Source: Halomonadaceae bacterium T82-2 | GTDB taxonomy: Bacteria; Pseudomonadota; Gammaproteobacteria; Pseudomonadales; Halomonadaceae | Assembly: GCA_001577635.1 (NCBI GenBank) | Contig: LSBP01000015.1 | Location: forward strand, 1 to 64,000 | DNA length: 64,000 nucleotides | Reading direction: 5' to 3' | Shown here: piece by piece, positions 49,604-58,463 of the stretch | Position numbering within the stretch: the stretch's first letter is position 1 | How the letters are laid out: every line of letters starts with the position of its first letter | Program-made: the position numbers and the translations under genes | Notes under the pieces: model-generated | What the model saw: only the letters and a program-made list of their open reading frames with translations | Databases searched by the model: none | Told to the model about the DNA's origin: nothing

Positions 49604-50221
49604 TCAGGGAAACACCGGCAGCGCCAGGTGCCAGCGGATGGCGGCCAGCCGCAGCGCCAGCGTGATGCCGATGCATGCCAGCATGGCCACCCCGGCGGGC
49701 AGCGGCAGCCGGAACAGCACCACATAGGCGGTGGCCCCGGCCATCGAGGCGGTGGCGTAGATCTCCTGGCGCAGCACCAGCGGCACGCGGCGGGCCAGCA
49801 CGTCGCGCAGGATGCCGCCGGCCACCCCGGTCAGCATGCCCATCAGCACGGCCACGCTGCCGCCATGCCCCAGCACCAGGGCCTTGTGGGTGCCGATCGC
49901 CGTGAACAGCGCCAGGCCGAAGGCATCGAGCACCGGCAGGACGGCCTGCGAGAGCCGGTGAACGTGGCGCAGGCCGACCAGCGACAGCGCCACGGTGGCG
50001 GCGATCACCCACAGATAGCTGGGGGCGGTGACCCAGAATACCGGCCGCACGCCGAGCAGAAGATCGCGCAGCGTGCCGCCGCCGATGCCGGTCACCGCCG
50101 CCAGCACCAGCATGCCGAACGGGTCCATGCGGGTGCGGCTGGCGAGGATCACCCCCGACAGCGCGAATACCGCCACCCCGGACAGGTCCAGCCAGTAGAT
50201 CCAATGTGCCAAGTGAAACAC
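49604..50221 (-). CDS. TRIC/UPF0126 family membrane channel protein
   Basis: A 205-aa inner-membrane protein with seven hydrophobic segments made of two repeats. Each repeat carries the family motif: GIGGGTLRDLLLG and GVAGGILRDVLARRVP. Bacterial TRIC homologues form trimeric cation channels; other members (YicG-type) have been linked to glycine or amino-acid movement. Which applies is unknown. It starts 38 bp after the porin gene on the same strand. Confidence 0.92.
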   Translation of the reverse strand: MFHLAHWIYWLDLSGVAVFALSGVILASRTRMDPFGMLVLAAVTGIGGGTLRDLLLGVRPVFWVTAPSYLWVIAATVALSLVGLRHVHRLSQAVLPVLDAFGLALFTAIGTHKALVLGHGGSVAVLMGMLTGVAGGILRDVLARRVPLVLRQEIYATASMAGATAYVVLFRLPLPAGVAMLACIGITLALRLAAIRWHLALPVFP

Positions 50222-50259
50222 CTCGTCTGCGATGGAATGCCGAGGCGCGGCCGCTCTGT

Positions 50260-51573
50260 TCAGAAATTATAGGAATATGTCAGATAGAGCCGGTCGGCAT
50301 CGTGGGTGATGAATCCCGCCGGAGGCGCATAGGTCAGCGCCCTGCCGTCGCCCGAGGCCGGCTGGCCCTGCGTCTTGAAGTCGACGTGCAGCCAGGCCAG
50401 CGACAGGCCATCCAGCGGCCCCGAGAAACGATACTTCAACAGGCTCAGGAACTCGCGGCGCGAGAAGTCCCGATAGCCATCGGCCGAGCCGGAGGCGGCG
50501 TAGTGGCCGTCCCAGCGCAACCCGTCGAGACCCAGCGCGGCCAGATCGAGGCCGGCGCTGAGCTTCCACATCGCCTCGCCTTGAAGCCCGAACCAGTAGA
50601 AGTTGTTGGCAGCGCTGTCCCAGCTGCCGTAGTCCCCGGCGAACAGCAGGCGATCGTAGTTGTCGCCGCTCACCTTGTTGTAGGCGAGCCCCAGATAGCC
50701 GCCATGGCGCCGCCAGGTGGCGGCCAGCTCCGTGTAACGGGCATCGTGCGACGCCTCCGCCGGGTAGCGACCGGGCACGGCCCGGGTCTCGAACAGGTTG
50801 CCGCCATCACGCTGGGCGCCGTATTTCAGTCCGACCGCCAGCGTCGAGTCTCCGGGCAGCGAGAAGTCGCGGCTCAGCCCGAGGAAGGACTCGTCGAGAT
50901 AATCGTGGGCGGTCAAGTACTCGGCATCGAGCCGGACCTCGCCCGGCAGCACGTAGCTCAGCCCGGCCAGGTCCACGCTGTCGATGGTCTGGCCGTCGAT
51001 GGTATGCAGGTCATCGCCCCAGCCCGATTCGTCGCGCCGGCTGAAACGCTCGATGCGTGCCGCATAGAGTTTGAGATCGCGATAGTCGTAGGCAATATCG
51101 TAGCCGATCGAGGCGGCCGGCAGGATGCGGGTGGTGTTGTCGGCGTAGAGGTGATAGTCACGCACCTTCTTGCCCCAGCCCATATGCAGCCGATTGCCGT
51201 CATCGCCGAAGCGCAGCTTGAGATAGGCGGTGATCGGCTTGGCGATGGGATCCGGGTCCTGGACGTCGCCGTCGGCGGAGAGGTTGCTGATGTTGTCGGC
51301 CTCGTCGCCCACATGCAGGGCGTCGGCGGCGGCATAGCCGAGATCGAGACCCAGCGTGTCGCGATAATAGCCCGACCGATAGTCGAGCAGCAGCGCCTCG
51401 ACCCACTCGTCGCGGGTCGGACCGACACCCCCGTCCGGGTCCTCGTTCCAGTAGTACTGACGGTACTGCAGCTGTGTCTGGCCGTCGGCGAAAAACCCGC
51501 TGGCGACAGCCAAGGTGGGCGCCAGGCTCAACAACAGGGCACTGCCTGCCAGGATACGGGTAAAAGGGATCAT
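50260..51573 (-). CDS. OprD-family outer-membrane porin
   Basis: A 437-aa precursor. Signal peptide of about 24 residues (cleavage near AVASG). The mature part starts FFADGQTQLQYRQYYWNED, and the OprD-type C-terminus ends in a beta strand with terminal Phe (YLTYSYNF), as needed for outer-membrane insertion. The alternating aromatic/charged pattern fits an 18-strand barrel. OprD porins admit small carboxylates and basic amino acids. It lies downstream of the amidohydrolase and symporter genes, so it probably admits their substrate. The ATG at 51573 has GAGG upstream. Confidence 0.86.
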   Translation of the reverse strand: MIPFTRILAGSALLLSLAPTLAVASGFFADGQTQLQYRQYYWNEDPDGGVGPTRDEWVEALLLDYRSGYYRDTLGLDLGYAAADALHVGDEADNISNLSADGDVQDPDPIAKPITAYLKLRFGDDGNRLHMGWGKKVRDYHLYADNTTRILPAASIGYDIAYDYRDLKLYAARIERFSRRDESGWGDDLHTIDGQTIDSVDLAGLSYVLPGEVRLDAEYLTAHDYLDESFLGLSRDFSLPGDSTLAVGLKYGAQRDGGNLFETRAVPGRYPAEASHDARYTELAATWRRHGGYLGLAYNKVSGDNYDRLLFAGDYGSWDSAANNFYWFGLQGEAMWKLSAGLDLAALGLDGLRWDGHYAASGSADGYRDFSRREFLSLLKYRFSGPLDGLSLAWLHVDFKTQGQPASGDGRALTYAPPAGFITHDADRLYLTYSYNF

Positions 51574-51766
51574 GATGACCTCGTGTAGTGTTGTCGTTGT
51601 AGTCGATCTCGCGGGGTCGGCGTGGCGACCGGACGCACGCCGCCGGGCCTGCCCCGGCAGAGGCAGGTCGGCAACAATCAGGTAGTGCTGGAGCGGGGCG
51701 AATCCGGGCTGCAAGCCACCCGGCAGGAACGCCCCGCGAAGGTCGGGCGAGAACCGCCCGCCGTGC

Positions 51767-53074
51767 TCAGTCGGCCGTCAGCCAGGCCAGTGCCCCGCTC
51801 GCCAGGGCTTCGATGCCGGTGCGCAGGGTCACGGGATTGCCCGGAAAGTAGTAGGGCGAGTGCGGCATCTCCAGATGGCGCATCTTTTCCGCCACGCTCT
51901 GGCCCGGCGTGGCCTGCCAGCGCTCCTCGGGGGTGGCGCCGATGAACCAGTAGACGTAGGGGATGTCCTCGCCGCCGAAGCCGCCCGCCGCGGCGGTGCC
52001 GAAGTAGGGAAAGTCCTCGCTGCCGTTCAGGCGCGGCATGGCGAACACCTGAGCCTCGCCGAACTGCGCGGCATGCGCCCGCTGCAACTGCGCCACGCCG
52101 TCCGGGTCGTTGTTCAGGGTGATGGTCTCCGAGAGCACCCGGAACTCCGGCTCCCTGGGCGAGCGACCCGCCTCGCACTCGGCACGGATGATGCGCCGGA
52201 TCGATTCCAGCACCTGCTGGTGCAGGGCATCGTCGAAGCTGCGCACGTTGATCTCCAGCTCGGCGCTGTGGGGAATGATGTTGCCCTGGGTGCCGGCCTG
52301 CAGCTTGCCCACCGTGACCACCACGGTCTGCTCCGGCGGCACCTCGCGGGCGACGATGGTCTGCAGCCGGGTGACAATGTGCGCGGCGATCACCACCGGG
52401 TCGACGGTCTGCGCCGGCATCGAACCATGCCCCCCGGCGCCGTGGACGGTCACCCCCAGGGTGGTGGCGGCCGCCATCGCCTGGCCGGGAATGTGACCCA
52501 CCGTGCCGGCCAGGGCCGGCATGTTGTGCTGGCCGAGCACGATGTCGGGCCGCGCGAAGCGCGTGTAGAGGCCGTCGTCGAGCATCGCCCGGGCGCCGCC
52601 GAAGACCTCCTCGGCCGGCTGGCAGACCAGCATCAGGGTCCCGCGCCAGCGCTCGCGCAGTTCCGCCAGCACCGCCGCGGCGCCCACCAGGCAGCTGCTG
52701 TGCAGGTCATGGCCGCAGGCATGCATCACCGGCACCTGCTTGCCCTCGGATGTCTCGGCGCGCTCGTGGCTGGCGAAGTCGAGCCCGGTCTGCTCGGCGA
52801 TGGGCAGGGCGTCCATGTCACCGCGCAGCATGACCGTCGGCCCGTCGCCGTTGCGCAGCATCGCCACCACGCCGGTGCCGCCCACGCCGCGGGTCACGTC
52901 GTAGCCCAGCGCCTCCAGCGTCTCGGCGAGGCGGGCGCTGGTTTTGTGCTCCTGAAACGGCAGCTCGGGGTAGCGATGCAGCTCCCGGTAAAGGCCCTGC
53001 ACGCGCTCGTGGGTCCGCTCGACCTGTTCATCGATGGCCGCCGTCAGCGTGGCGACCGAAGCTGGATTGCTCAT
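51767..53074 (-). CDS. M20-family amidohydrolase
   Basis: Zinc or manganese amidohydrolase of 435 aa, M20D type, which hydrolyses N-acyl amino acids and similar amides. Metal-site motifs are HACGHDLHSSCLVGAA (about 112-127) and the upstream MRGDMDALPI, which fits the M20 active-site region. Late SEDFPYFG matches the conserved C-terminal His/Asp region. GSMPAQTVDPV begins the dimerisation domain. The ATG at 53074 has GGAGAG upstream; 53086 is an alternative. The real substrate is unknown. It follows the symporter by 31 bp. Confidence 0.92.
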   Translation of the reverse strand: MSNPASVATLTAAIDEQVERTHERVQGLYRELHRYPELPFQEHKTSARLAETLEALGYDVTRGVGGTGVVAMLRNGDGPTVMLRGDMDALPIAEQTGLDFASHERAETSEGKQVPVMHACGHDLHSSCLVGAAAVLAELRERWRGTLMLVCQPAEEVFGGARAMLDDGLYTRFARPDIVLGQHNMPALAGTVGHIPGQAMAAATTLGVTVHGAGGHGSMPAQTVDPVVIAAHIVTRLQTIVAREVPPEQTVVVTVGKLQAGTQGNIIPHSAELEINVRSFDDALHQQVLESIRRIIRAECEAGRSPREPEFRVLSETITLNNDPDGVAQLQRAHAAQFGEAQVFAMPRLNGSEDFPYFGTAAAGGFGGEDIPYVYWFIGATPEERWQATPGQSVAEKMRHLEMPHSPYYFPGNPVTLRTGIEALASGALAWLTAD

Positions 53075-53105
53075 GAGACTCTCCATCTGACTAGGAAGGG
53101 ATGCG

Positions 53106-54554
53106 TCAGGCATCGGCCCGGCCGGCCACGGAGCGCACCGTGAACGCCTGGCAGAGGCCGAGCACCGCCAGGTTGACGAGCATGCCCCAGACCCCGGCGT
53201 GCCAGCCCAGCGGCGAGCCGATACCGAAATCGAACAGCAGGAAGGCGAGGCTGCCGGCGACGGCACCCGCCATCACGCTGTGGCGACGCAGGCTCGGGAA
53301 GAACAGCGCCCCCAGCACCATCGGGAAGAGTTGCACGATCACTCCATAAGCGGTCAGCAGGATCATGACCAAAGAGGCGGGATTGAGCAGGGCGATGACG
53401 TAGGCCAGCAGCGACAGGCCCAGCACGCTCCAGCGGGTCGCCGTCACCGTGGCACGCTCGTCGGCCCGCTGCATCAGGGTGGGGCCCAGCACGTCCCGCA
53501 CCAGCACGATGGCTGCGGTATGGGCCAGGTTGGCGCCGGTGGACATCGCCGCGGCCAGCGCCCCGGAGAGCATCAGGCCGATTACCCAGGGCGAGAAGTC
53601 CGCCATGTCCATGACCAGCCGCAGCAGCACGGTGTCGGCACGCGCCAGGGGCGCGTCGGCGAAGGCCAGGATGCCGGCGAAACCGATCAGCAGCAGCGGT
53701 ACCAGCAGATAGGCATAGAGCGGGTAGAAGACGCTGACCTTGCGCAGGGTCCGACCGCTGTCCGCCGAGTAGAACTTCATGAACAGGTGCGGCCACATCG
53801 CCCCGCCGAAGGCGCTGACCAGCACCGCGGTGCTGAAGTAGCCCCAGTTCATGTCGGTGGCCCCCGGCAGGGTCAGGTATTCGGGCGCGGCCTGCTGAAT
53901 CTGCGCGAACATCTCGCCGACCCCGCCGTAGAGACGCTCCGAGACCGCCAGCCCCAGGAACCAGGCGATGAAGATCATCATGACGCCCTGCACCAGGTTG
54001 GTCCATCCGATGCCGTTCAGGCCGCTGCAGAACACGTAGGCGGCCACCACCACGAAGGCCAGCAACGCCCCCAGCCAGAAGGGAATCATGCCGTCGGTGG
54101 CGGCCTGGAACAGCAGGCCGGCGCCGGCGATCTGGATCGTCAGGTAGGGCACCAGGGCCACCACGCCGATGATCCCGGCCAGCATGCCCAGCGGCTTGCT
54201 GCGGTAATGGTCGGCGATCATGTCGCCCTGGGTCAGGTAGCCGCGCTCGCGCCCCAGCCTGGCCACCCGCGGGCCCAGCGCCCAGATGGTGATCGGCACC
54301 AGCGACAGGTAGGCGAGGATATAGAACGCCGGCGCCCCGCGCTGGTAGGCCCAGCCCGGTGTGCCGAGGAAGGCGAAGGCGGAGAAGATCTCGGCGCCGA
54401 GGATGAAGAACAGGATCACCACGCCGACATGGCGGCCGCCGGCGACATAGCCCTCCAGGCTCGAGCTCGACTGGCCGCGGGCGCGCAGGCCCACCACCAG
54501 CACCATCGCCAGATAGGCGAGCGTGACGCCGACCACGATCACGGAATCACTCAT
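53106..54554 (-). CDS. Sodium:solute symporter
   Basis: A 482-aa SSS-family importer with about 13 helices. Landmarks are FFILGAEIFSAFAFLGTPGWAYQRGAP (in part), TQGDMIADHYRS and the sodium-site region SGALAAAMSTGANLAHTAAI. The ATG at 54554 has GGAGGCGAC upstream and overlaps the DUF3311 stop by 8 bp. The pair resembles PanF/PutP-type systems with a small partner subunit. Substrate unknown; the amidohydrolase suggests an N-acyl amino acid or peptide. Confidence 0.92.
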   Translation of the reverse strand: MSDSVIVVGVTLAYLAMVLVVGLRARGQSSSSLEGYVAGGRHVGVVILFFILGAEIFSAFAFLGTPGWAYQRGAPAFYILAYLSLVPITIWALGPRVARLGRERGYLTQGDMIADHYRSKPLGMLAGIIGVVALVPYLTIQIAGAGLLFQAATDGMIPFWLGALLAFVVVAAYVFCSGLNGIGWTNLVQGVMMIFIAWFLGLAVSERLYGGVGEMFAQIQQAAPEYLTLPGATDMNWGYFSTAVLVSAFGGAMWPHLFMKFYSADSGRTLRKVSVFYPLYAYLLVPLLLIGFAGILAFADAPLARADTVLLRLVMDMADFSPWVIGLMLSGALAAAMSTGANLAHTAAIVLVRDVLGPTLMQRADERATVTATRWSVLGLSLLAYVIALLNPASLVMILLTAYGVIVQLFPMVLGALFFPSLRRHSVMAGAVAGSLAFLLFDFGIGSPLGWHAGVWGMLVNLAVLGLCQAFTVRSVAGRADA

Positions 54555-54759
54555 GGCGGTCGCCTCCATGCCGCACGACGAAGGCGACCCACATGCCGGC
54601 GAACAGCACCAGCATCCACAGGATATACCAGGCGAACAGGAACGGCAGGCCCAGCACGGTGGGCTCGATGCGGTTGGCGATCAGGGCGCCGGGCCAGATC
54701 ATCGCCAGGGTGCAGATGGCGAAGTGCAGCCCGACCAGACAGTGATAGGTCTTGTTCAT
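54547..54759 (-). CDS. DUF3311 small membrane partner of the symporter
   Basis: A 70-aa protein with two hydrophobic segments (LVGLHFAICTLAMIWPGALI and LPFLFAWYILWMLVLFAGMW) and the NRIEP loop typical of DUF3311. Such genes commonly precede an SSS symporter gene and are thought to encode its small subunit. The start at 54759 is chosen over an upstream in-frame ATG. The stop overlaps the symporter start. Confidence 0.85.
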   Translation of the reverse strand: MNKTYHCLVGLHFAICTLAMIWPGALIANRIEPTVLGLPFLFAWYILWMLVLFAGMWVAFVVRHGGDRHE

Positions 54760-54898
54760 GGTCGATGTGTCCCCCTCGCTCACGGCGAGGTTGTTGTGGC
54801 TTGTCATTCCACTATGGGCGCCGCCAGGCCATCGAAAAAATAGTTATAATGGATACCAGCCATCGCAATTCGGCATGACTGTCAGCAAGAGTCCCGCC

Positions 54899-55786
54899 AT
54901 GGAACTTCGTCAGCTTCGCCACTTCCTCGCCGTGGTCGAGACGGGCTCGGTATCGGCGGCCAGCCGTCGGGTGCATATCGCCCAGCCGGCGTTGACGCGC
55001 CAGATTCGTCTGCTCGAGGAGTCGCTGGACACACGGCTGTTTCACCGCCACGCACGGGGCATGCAGCTGACCGTGGCCGGTCGCGCCCTGGTCGAGGAAG
55101 CCCGGGAACTGCTCGACCACCACGATCGCATCAAGTCGCGGCTCTCGGCGCTGGGCCAGGGTGTGGTCGGCAAGGTCAGCCTGGGGGTGACGGTGACCCA
55201 CTTGTGGGTACCGCAGGTGGCACGGCTGCTCGCCGGTTATCGCCAGCGCTATCCGAACGTCGCCTTCGAGGTCTTCCCGCTGCTGTCCGGACCGCAGCTC
55301 GACCGGCTGCGCGAGGAGCAGCTCGACGCCGGGATTCTCTATCTCGACGGCGCCGACCAGCCGGGCCTGGAAACCCGCCTGCTGCACCGCGACCACCTGA
55401 TTCTCGCGGTGCCCGACGCCTCCCGCTGGGCGGTCTCGCCACCGGCCACGCTCGCCGAACTGCGCGATGCCGATTTCGTCTGGGGCTTTCGCCAGGCATC
55501 GCCGGTCTACTACGACCGCATGCTCGCCCACTTCCGGCGGCTCGATTTCCATCCCCGAGTGGTGCAGTACGGCGCCGACAACATCGCCATCCTCAGCCTG
55601 GTCGCCGCGGGGCTGGGTATCGCCGTCGTCCCCGCCTCCAGCAGCGCGCACCCGATGCCCGGCATTCGCTTTCTGCGCCTGCCCGAGCTCGACGACTGCG
55701 ACATGCCGCTGTGGTTCGCCTGGCGAACCGGCAACGACTCGCCGGCGCTGGCCAACCTGATCGCCCTGGTGGAAGAGACGATGTGA
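54899..55786 (+). CDS. LysR-type regulator of the symporter/amidohydrolase module
   Basis: A 295-aa LysR regulator with a normal winged helix (MELRQLRHFLAVVETGSVSA) and a full sensor domain (LGVTVTHLWVPQVARLLAGY ...). It is transcribed divergently from the DUF3311-symporter-M20-porin genes, so it likely controls them. The start at 54899 gives the standard family N-terminus; upstream reading adds unrelated residues. A TATAAT at 54845-54850 could be its -10 box, though no good -35 is in position. Confidence 0.88.
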   Translation: MELRQLRHFLAVVETGSVSAASRRVHIAQPALTRQIRLLEESLDTRLFHRHARGMQLTVAGRALVEEARELLDHHDRIKSRLSALGQGVVGKVSLGVTVTHLWVPQVARLLAGYRQRYPNVAFEVFPLLSGPQLDRLREEQLDAGILYLDGADQPGLETRLLHRDHLILAVPDASRWAVSPPATLAELRDADFVWGFRQASPVYYDRMLAHFRRLDFHPRVVQYGADNIAILSLVAAGLGIAVVPASSSAHPMPGIRFLRLPELDDCDMPLWFAWRTGNDSPALANLIALVEETM

Positions 55787-55820
55787 CGGCATGCCAGGGC
55801 ATCGCCGGCGCGGCATTGAA

Positions 55821-55850
55821 TTGACCCGAACTAGACGACCGGTCTATATT
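55821..55850 (+). promoter_or_regulatory. tetR promoter with embedded operator
   Basis: TTGACC (55821-55826) and TATATT (55845-55850) form a good sigma-70 promoter with an 18-bp spacer. The palindrome TAGACGACCGGTCTA (55832-55846) fills the spacer and overlaps the -10 box, so bound repressor would block RNA polymerase. The predicted start falls at about the ATG (55857), so the mRNA may be leaderless. Confidence 0.8.
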
Positions 55851-55856
55851 CCAGAC

Positions 55857-56489
55857 ATGACTCGAACCGCATCTCCGCCCCGCCGCGGGCGGCCGCCCAG
55901 AACGCCCCGCGATGATCCCGATACCCGGGCCGCGCTGATCCGCAGCGGCACCGAGGTGCTCACCGAACAGGGCTTCGCGGTCTCCGGCATCGACGGCATC
56001 TTGAAGCGCGTCGGCGTGCCCAAGGGCTCCTTCTACTACTACTTTTCCAGCAAGGAGGCCTTCGGCCGGGCGGTCATGGAACACTACGGCCAGTACTTCG
56101 CCCGCAAGCTCGACCGCCACCTGACCAATCCCGAGCTGACGCCGCTGCGCCGCATCGAGGCCTTCGTCGCCGACGCCCGGGCCGGCATGGCGCGCCACGA
56201 CTTCCGCCGCGGCTGCCTGGTGGGCAATCTCGGTCAGGAGGTCGGCGGGCTGTCGGACGACTACCGCCAGTGGCTGCGCGATACCCTCGCGGACTGGCAG
56301 CAGCGGCTGGCCCGCTGCCTGCGGGAGGCGCAGGACGCCGGCGAGCTGTCGCCCCGGGCGGACTGCACGCGGCTCGCCGAGGCCTTCTGGATCGGCTGGG
56401 AAGGCGCCGTCATGCGTGCCCGGCTCGAAGCCGATGCCTGGCCGCTGGACGCCTTCGTCACCCACTTCCTGGCGGGCCTGCCCCGCTAG
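55857..56489 (+). CDS. TetR-family repressor, AcuR/NemR-like
   Basis: A 210-aa TetR repressor. The helix-turn-helix is LTEQGFAVSGIDGILKRVGV ... KGSFYYYF (in part, about residues 40-70), followed by SSKEAFGRAVMEHYG. The ligand domain has Cys in RRGCLVGNLGQEV, which is also present in NemR/AcuR-type sensors of electrophiles. The adjacent acuI-type gene suggests an acrylate or electrophile ligand. Both genes share one operator sequence, so it is predicted to repress itself and the reductase. Confidence 0.87.
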   Translation: MTRTASPPRRGRPPRTPRDDPDTRAALIRSGTEVLTEQGFAVSGIDGILKRVGVPKGSFYYYFSSKEAFGRAVMEHYGQYFARKLDRHLTNPELTPLRRIEAFVADARAGMARHDFRRGCLVGNLGQEVGGLSDDYRQWLRDTLADWQQRLARCLREAQDAGELSPRADCTRLAEAFWIGWEGAVMRARLEADAWPLDAFVTHFLAGLPR

Positions 56490-56510
56490 GCGCTTTTTCA
56501 GGCCACCGAC

Positions 56511-56525
56511 TAGACGACCGGTCTA
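56511..56525. promoter_or_regulatory. Second copy of the TetR operator, before acuI
   Basis: TAGACGACCGGTCTA at 56511-56525 is identical over all 15 bases to the site in the tetR promoter, and lies 16 bp before the acuI ATG, touching its AAGGAGA ribosome-binding site. Arms TAGAC/GTCTA are perfect around five bases. Confidence 0.88.
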
Positions 56526-56540
56526 AAAGGAGACAACCCC

Positions 56541-57521
56541 ATGTTCAAGGCCATCCTGATCGACAAGACCGACGACGGCCAGCAGGCCACGCTCGAGACG
56601 CTGGACGAGGCCCGCCTGCCCGACGGCGACGTGACCGTGCGGGTCGAATGCAGCACCCTCAACTACAAGGACGCCCTGGCGATCACCGGCAAGGGGCCGG
56701 TGGTGCGCGAGTTCCCGATGGTGCCGGGCATCGACCTGGCGGGCACCGTCGAGACGTCGAGCCACCCCGACTACCGCCCCGGCGACGAGGTGGTCCTCAA
56801 CGGCTGGGGCGTCGGCGAGAAGCACTGGGGCGGGCTGGCCGAGAAGGCCCGGCTGAACGGCGACTGGCTGATCCCGCGCCCCGCCGCCTTCAACGCCCGC
56901 CAGTGCATGGCCATCGGCACCGCCGGCTACACGGCGATGCTCTCGGTCATGGCGCTCGAGCGCCAGGGCGTGACGCCGGAAAGCGGCGAGATCCTGGTGA
57001 CCGGCGCCAGCGGCGGCGTGGGCAGCTACGCCATCACGCTGCTGAACCGGCTGGGCTATACCGTGGTGGCCTCCACCGGTCGCCCCGAGGAGGCCGAGTA
57101 CCTGAAGTCGCTGGGCGCCAGTGAGCTGATCGACCGGCGCACGCTGTCCGACCCCGGCCGTCCGCTGGCCCGCGAGCGCTGGGCGGGCGCCATCGACGCG
57201 GTGGGCAGCCATACCCTGGCCAACGTGCTGGCCGCCACCCGCTACGGCGGCGCGGTGGCGGCCTGTGGCCTCGCCCAGGGCATGGACCTGCCCGCCACGG
57301 TGGCGCCCTTCATCCTGCGCGGGGTGACCCTGACCGGCATCGACAGCGTGATGCAGCCGCGCGAGGTGCGCATCGAGGCGTGGCGCCGGCTCGGCGAGCT
57401 GCTGCCGGCCGAGTCGCTGGACGCCATCACCCGCACCATCGGCCTGGACGAGGCCATTGCCCAGGCCGACGAACTGCTGGCCGGGCGCGTGCGCGGCCGC
57501 CTGGTGGTGACGCTGGACTGA
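56541..57521 (+). CDS. acuI: Acryloyl-CoA reductase, AcuI/YhdH type
   Basis: A 326-aa NADPH-dependent medium-chain reductase without zinc ligands. AcuI reduces acryloyl-CoA to propanoyl-CoA, detoxifying acrylate from DMSP or other sources; E. coli YhdH belongs to the same group. Landmarks are [47 protein letters not shown] and the nucleotide loop [13 protein letters not shown]. It follows the TetR gene by 51 bp. No acuN/acuK/dddL is adjacent, so the acrylate source in this organism is not shown. Confidence 0.92.
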   Translation: MFKAILIDKTDDGQQATLETLDEARLPDGDVTVRVECSTLNYKDALAITGKGPVVREFPMVPGIDLAGTVETSSHPDYRPGDEVVLNGWGVGEKHWGGLAEKARLNGDWLIPRPAAFNARQCMAIGTAGYTAMLSVMALERQGVTPESGEILVTGASGGVGSYAITLLNRLGYTVVASTGRPEEAEYLKSLGASELIDRRTLSDPGRPLARERWAGAIDAVGSHTLANVLAATRYGGAVAACGLAQGMDLPATVAPFILRGVTLTGIDSVMQPREVRIEAWRRLGELLPAESLDAITRTIGLDEAIAQADELLAGRVRGRLVVTLD

Positions 57522-57542
57522 CCCGGCGCGCCACGGCCGGGG

Positions 57543-58463
57543 TCAGGTGTGCTGGACGTCGTCGCCGCGCCACAGCAGCTTGCCGCACTCGCTCAGGTCG
57601 TACCCGCCCAGCGACTGGGCCAGGGTCAGCCCGGCGGGGTCATGCAGATAGTCGAACATCTGCTGCAGCAGGGAGCGGAAATACACGTTGCGCGGCGTCA
57701 CCAGGTCGAACGCCTCCTCGGTGATGGGGATGAAGCCCAGGCCGAACTCGTTGGCCGCCGACAGCGTCCCCGGGCCGATGTCGGCCTCGTGGCGGGCGAT
57801 CAGCGACGCGGCCTCGCGCTCGCTGTAGGCGATGGCCTGGGTGTTGAGCTGCTCGGGGCGCAGCTGATGGCCGGCCAGCCACTCCTTCAGGAAACGCTGC
57901 CCGCCGGCGCCCTCCTGGCGCACCACCCAGCGCCGGCCGGCGCCGAACAGCCCCGAGGGGTCGCGCGGCTGATGCCGGTCCTCGGCACGGATGATCAACC
58001 CCTGGCTGCGCCGGAACAGACGCACCAGCACCCAGTTGCGGTAGCCGCTGTGGCTGCGCACCAGCGCCGGATGCCGCAGCTCGCTCTCCTCGGCGCGCCC
58101 CCAGTGGATGCCGCAGGCATCGGCACGCCCCTGGGAGAGCAGCGACAGCCCCAGCTGGGTACCGGTCACGCTGTAGCCGTAGAAGGCCTGGGCCTGCTGG
58201 CGCTGGTTGAGGCGCATGATCAGCGCCGCCAGCAGCGGGTCGTCGCTGCCGGTGATCATCAGACGATCCGCCAGCACGCCGTGGTGGCAGGACTCCAGGA
58301 TCCACTGCTCCACCAGCCGCCGGGGAAACAGCCACTTGCCGGTGACCTTGGTGGAGGGAATGGCGCCCTCGCTGGCCAGCTGGTAGATCTTCTTCTCGTT
58401 GAGGTGCAGCAGTTCGGCGACCTGATGCACGGTCAGAAACGGCGAGGCGGCGGTCTCACTCAT
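57543..58463 (-). CDS. Excisionase-type HTH / substrate-binding domain regulator
   Basis: A 306-aa protein. Residues about 8-60 are a MerR/excisionase-like HTH (LTVHQVAELLHLNEKKIYQL ... KWLFPRRLVEQWI, in part). The rest resembles a periplasmic-binding-protein fold (PBP_like) with DDPLLAALIMRLNQ and ITEEAFDLVTP, as seen in molybdate-linked regulators. Position right after fdhD, overlapping it by 8 bp, suggests sensing of molybdate or a metabolite for formate dehydrogenase control. The ligand is inference. The ATG at 58463 has AAGGGG upstream. Confidence 0.82.
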   Translation of the reverse strand: MSETAASPFLTVHQVAELLHLNEKKIYQLASEGAIPSTKVTGKWLFPRRLVEQWILESCHHGVLADRLMITGSDDPLLAALIMRLNQRQQAQAFYGYSVTGTQLGLSLLSQGRADACGIHWGRAEESELRHPALVRSHSGYRNWVLVRLFRRSQGLIIRAEDRHQPRDPSGLFGAGRRWVVRQEGAGGQRFLKEWLAGHQLRPEQLNTQAIAYSEREAASLIARHEADIGPGTLSAANEFGLGFIPITEEAFDLVTPRNVYFRSLLQQMFDYLHDPAGLTLAQSLGGYDLSECGKLLWRGDDVQHT

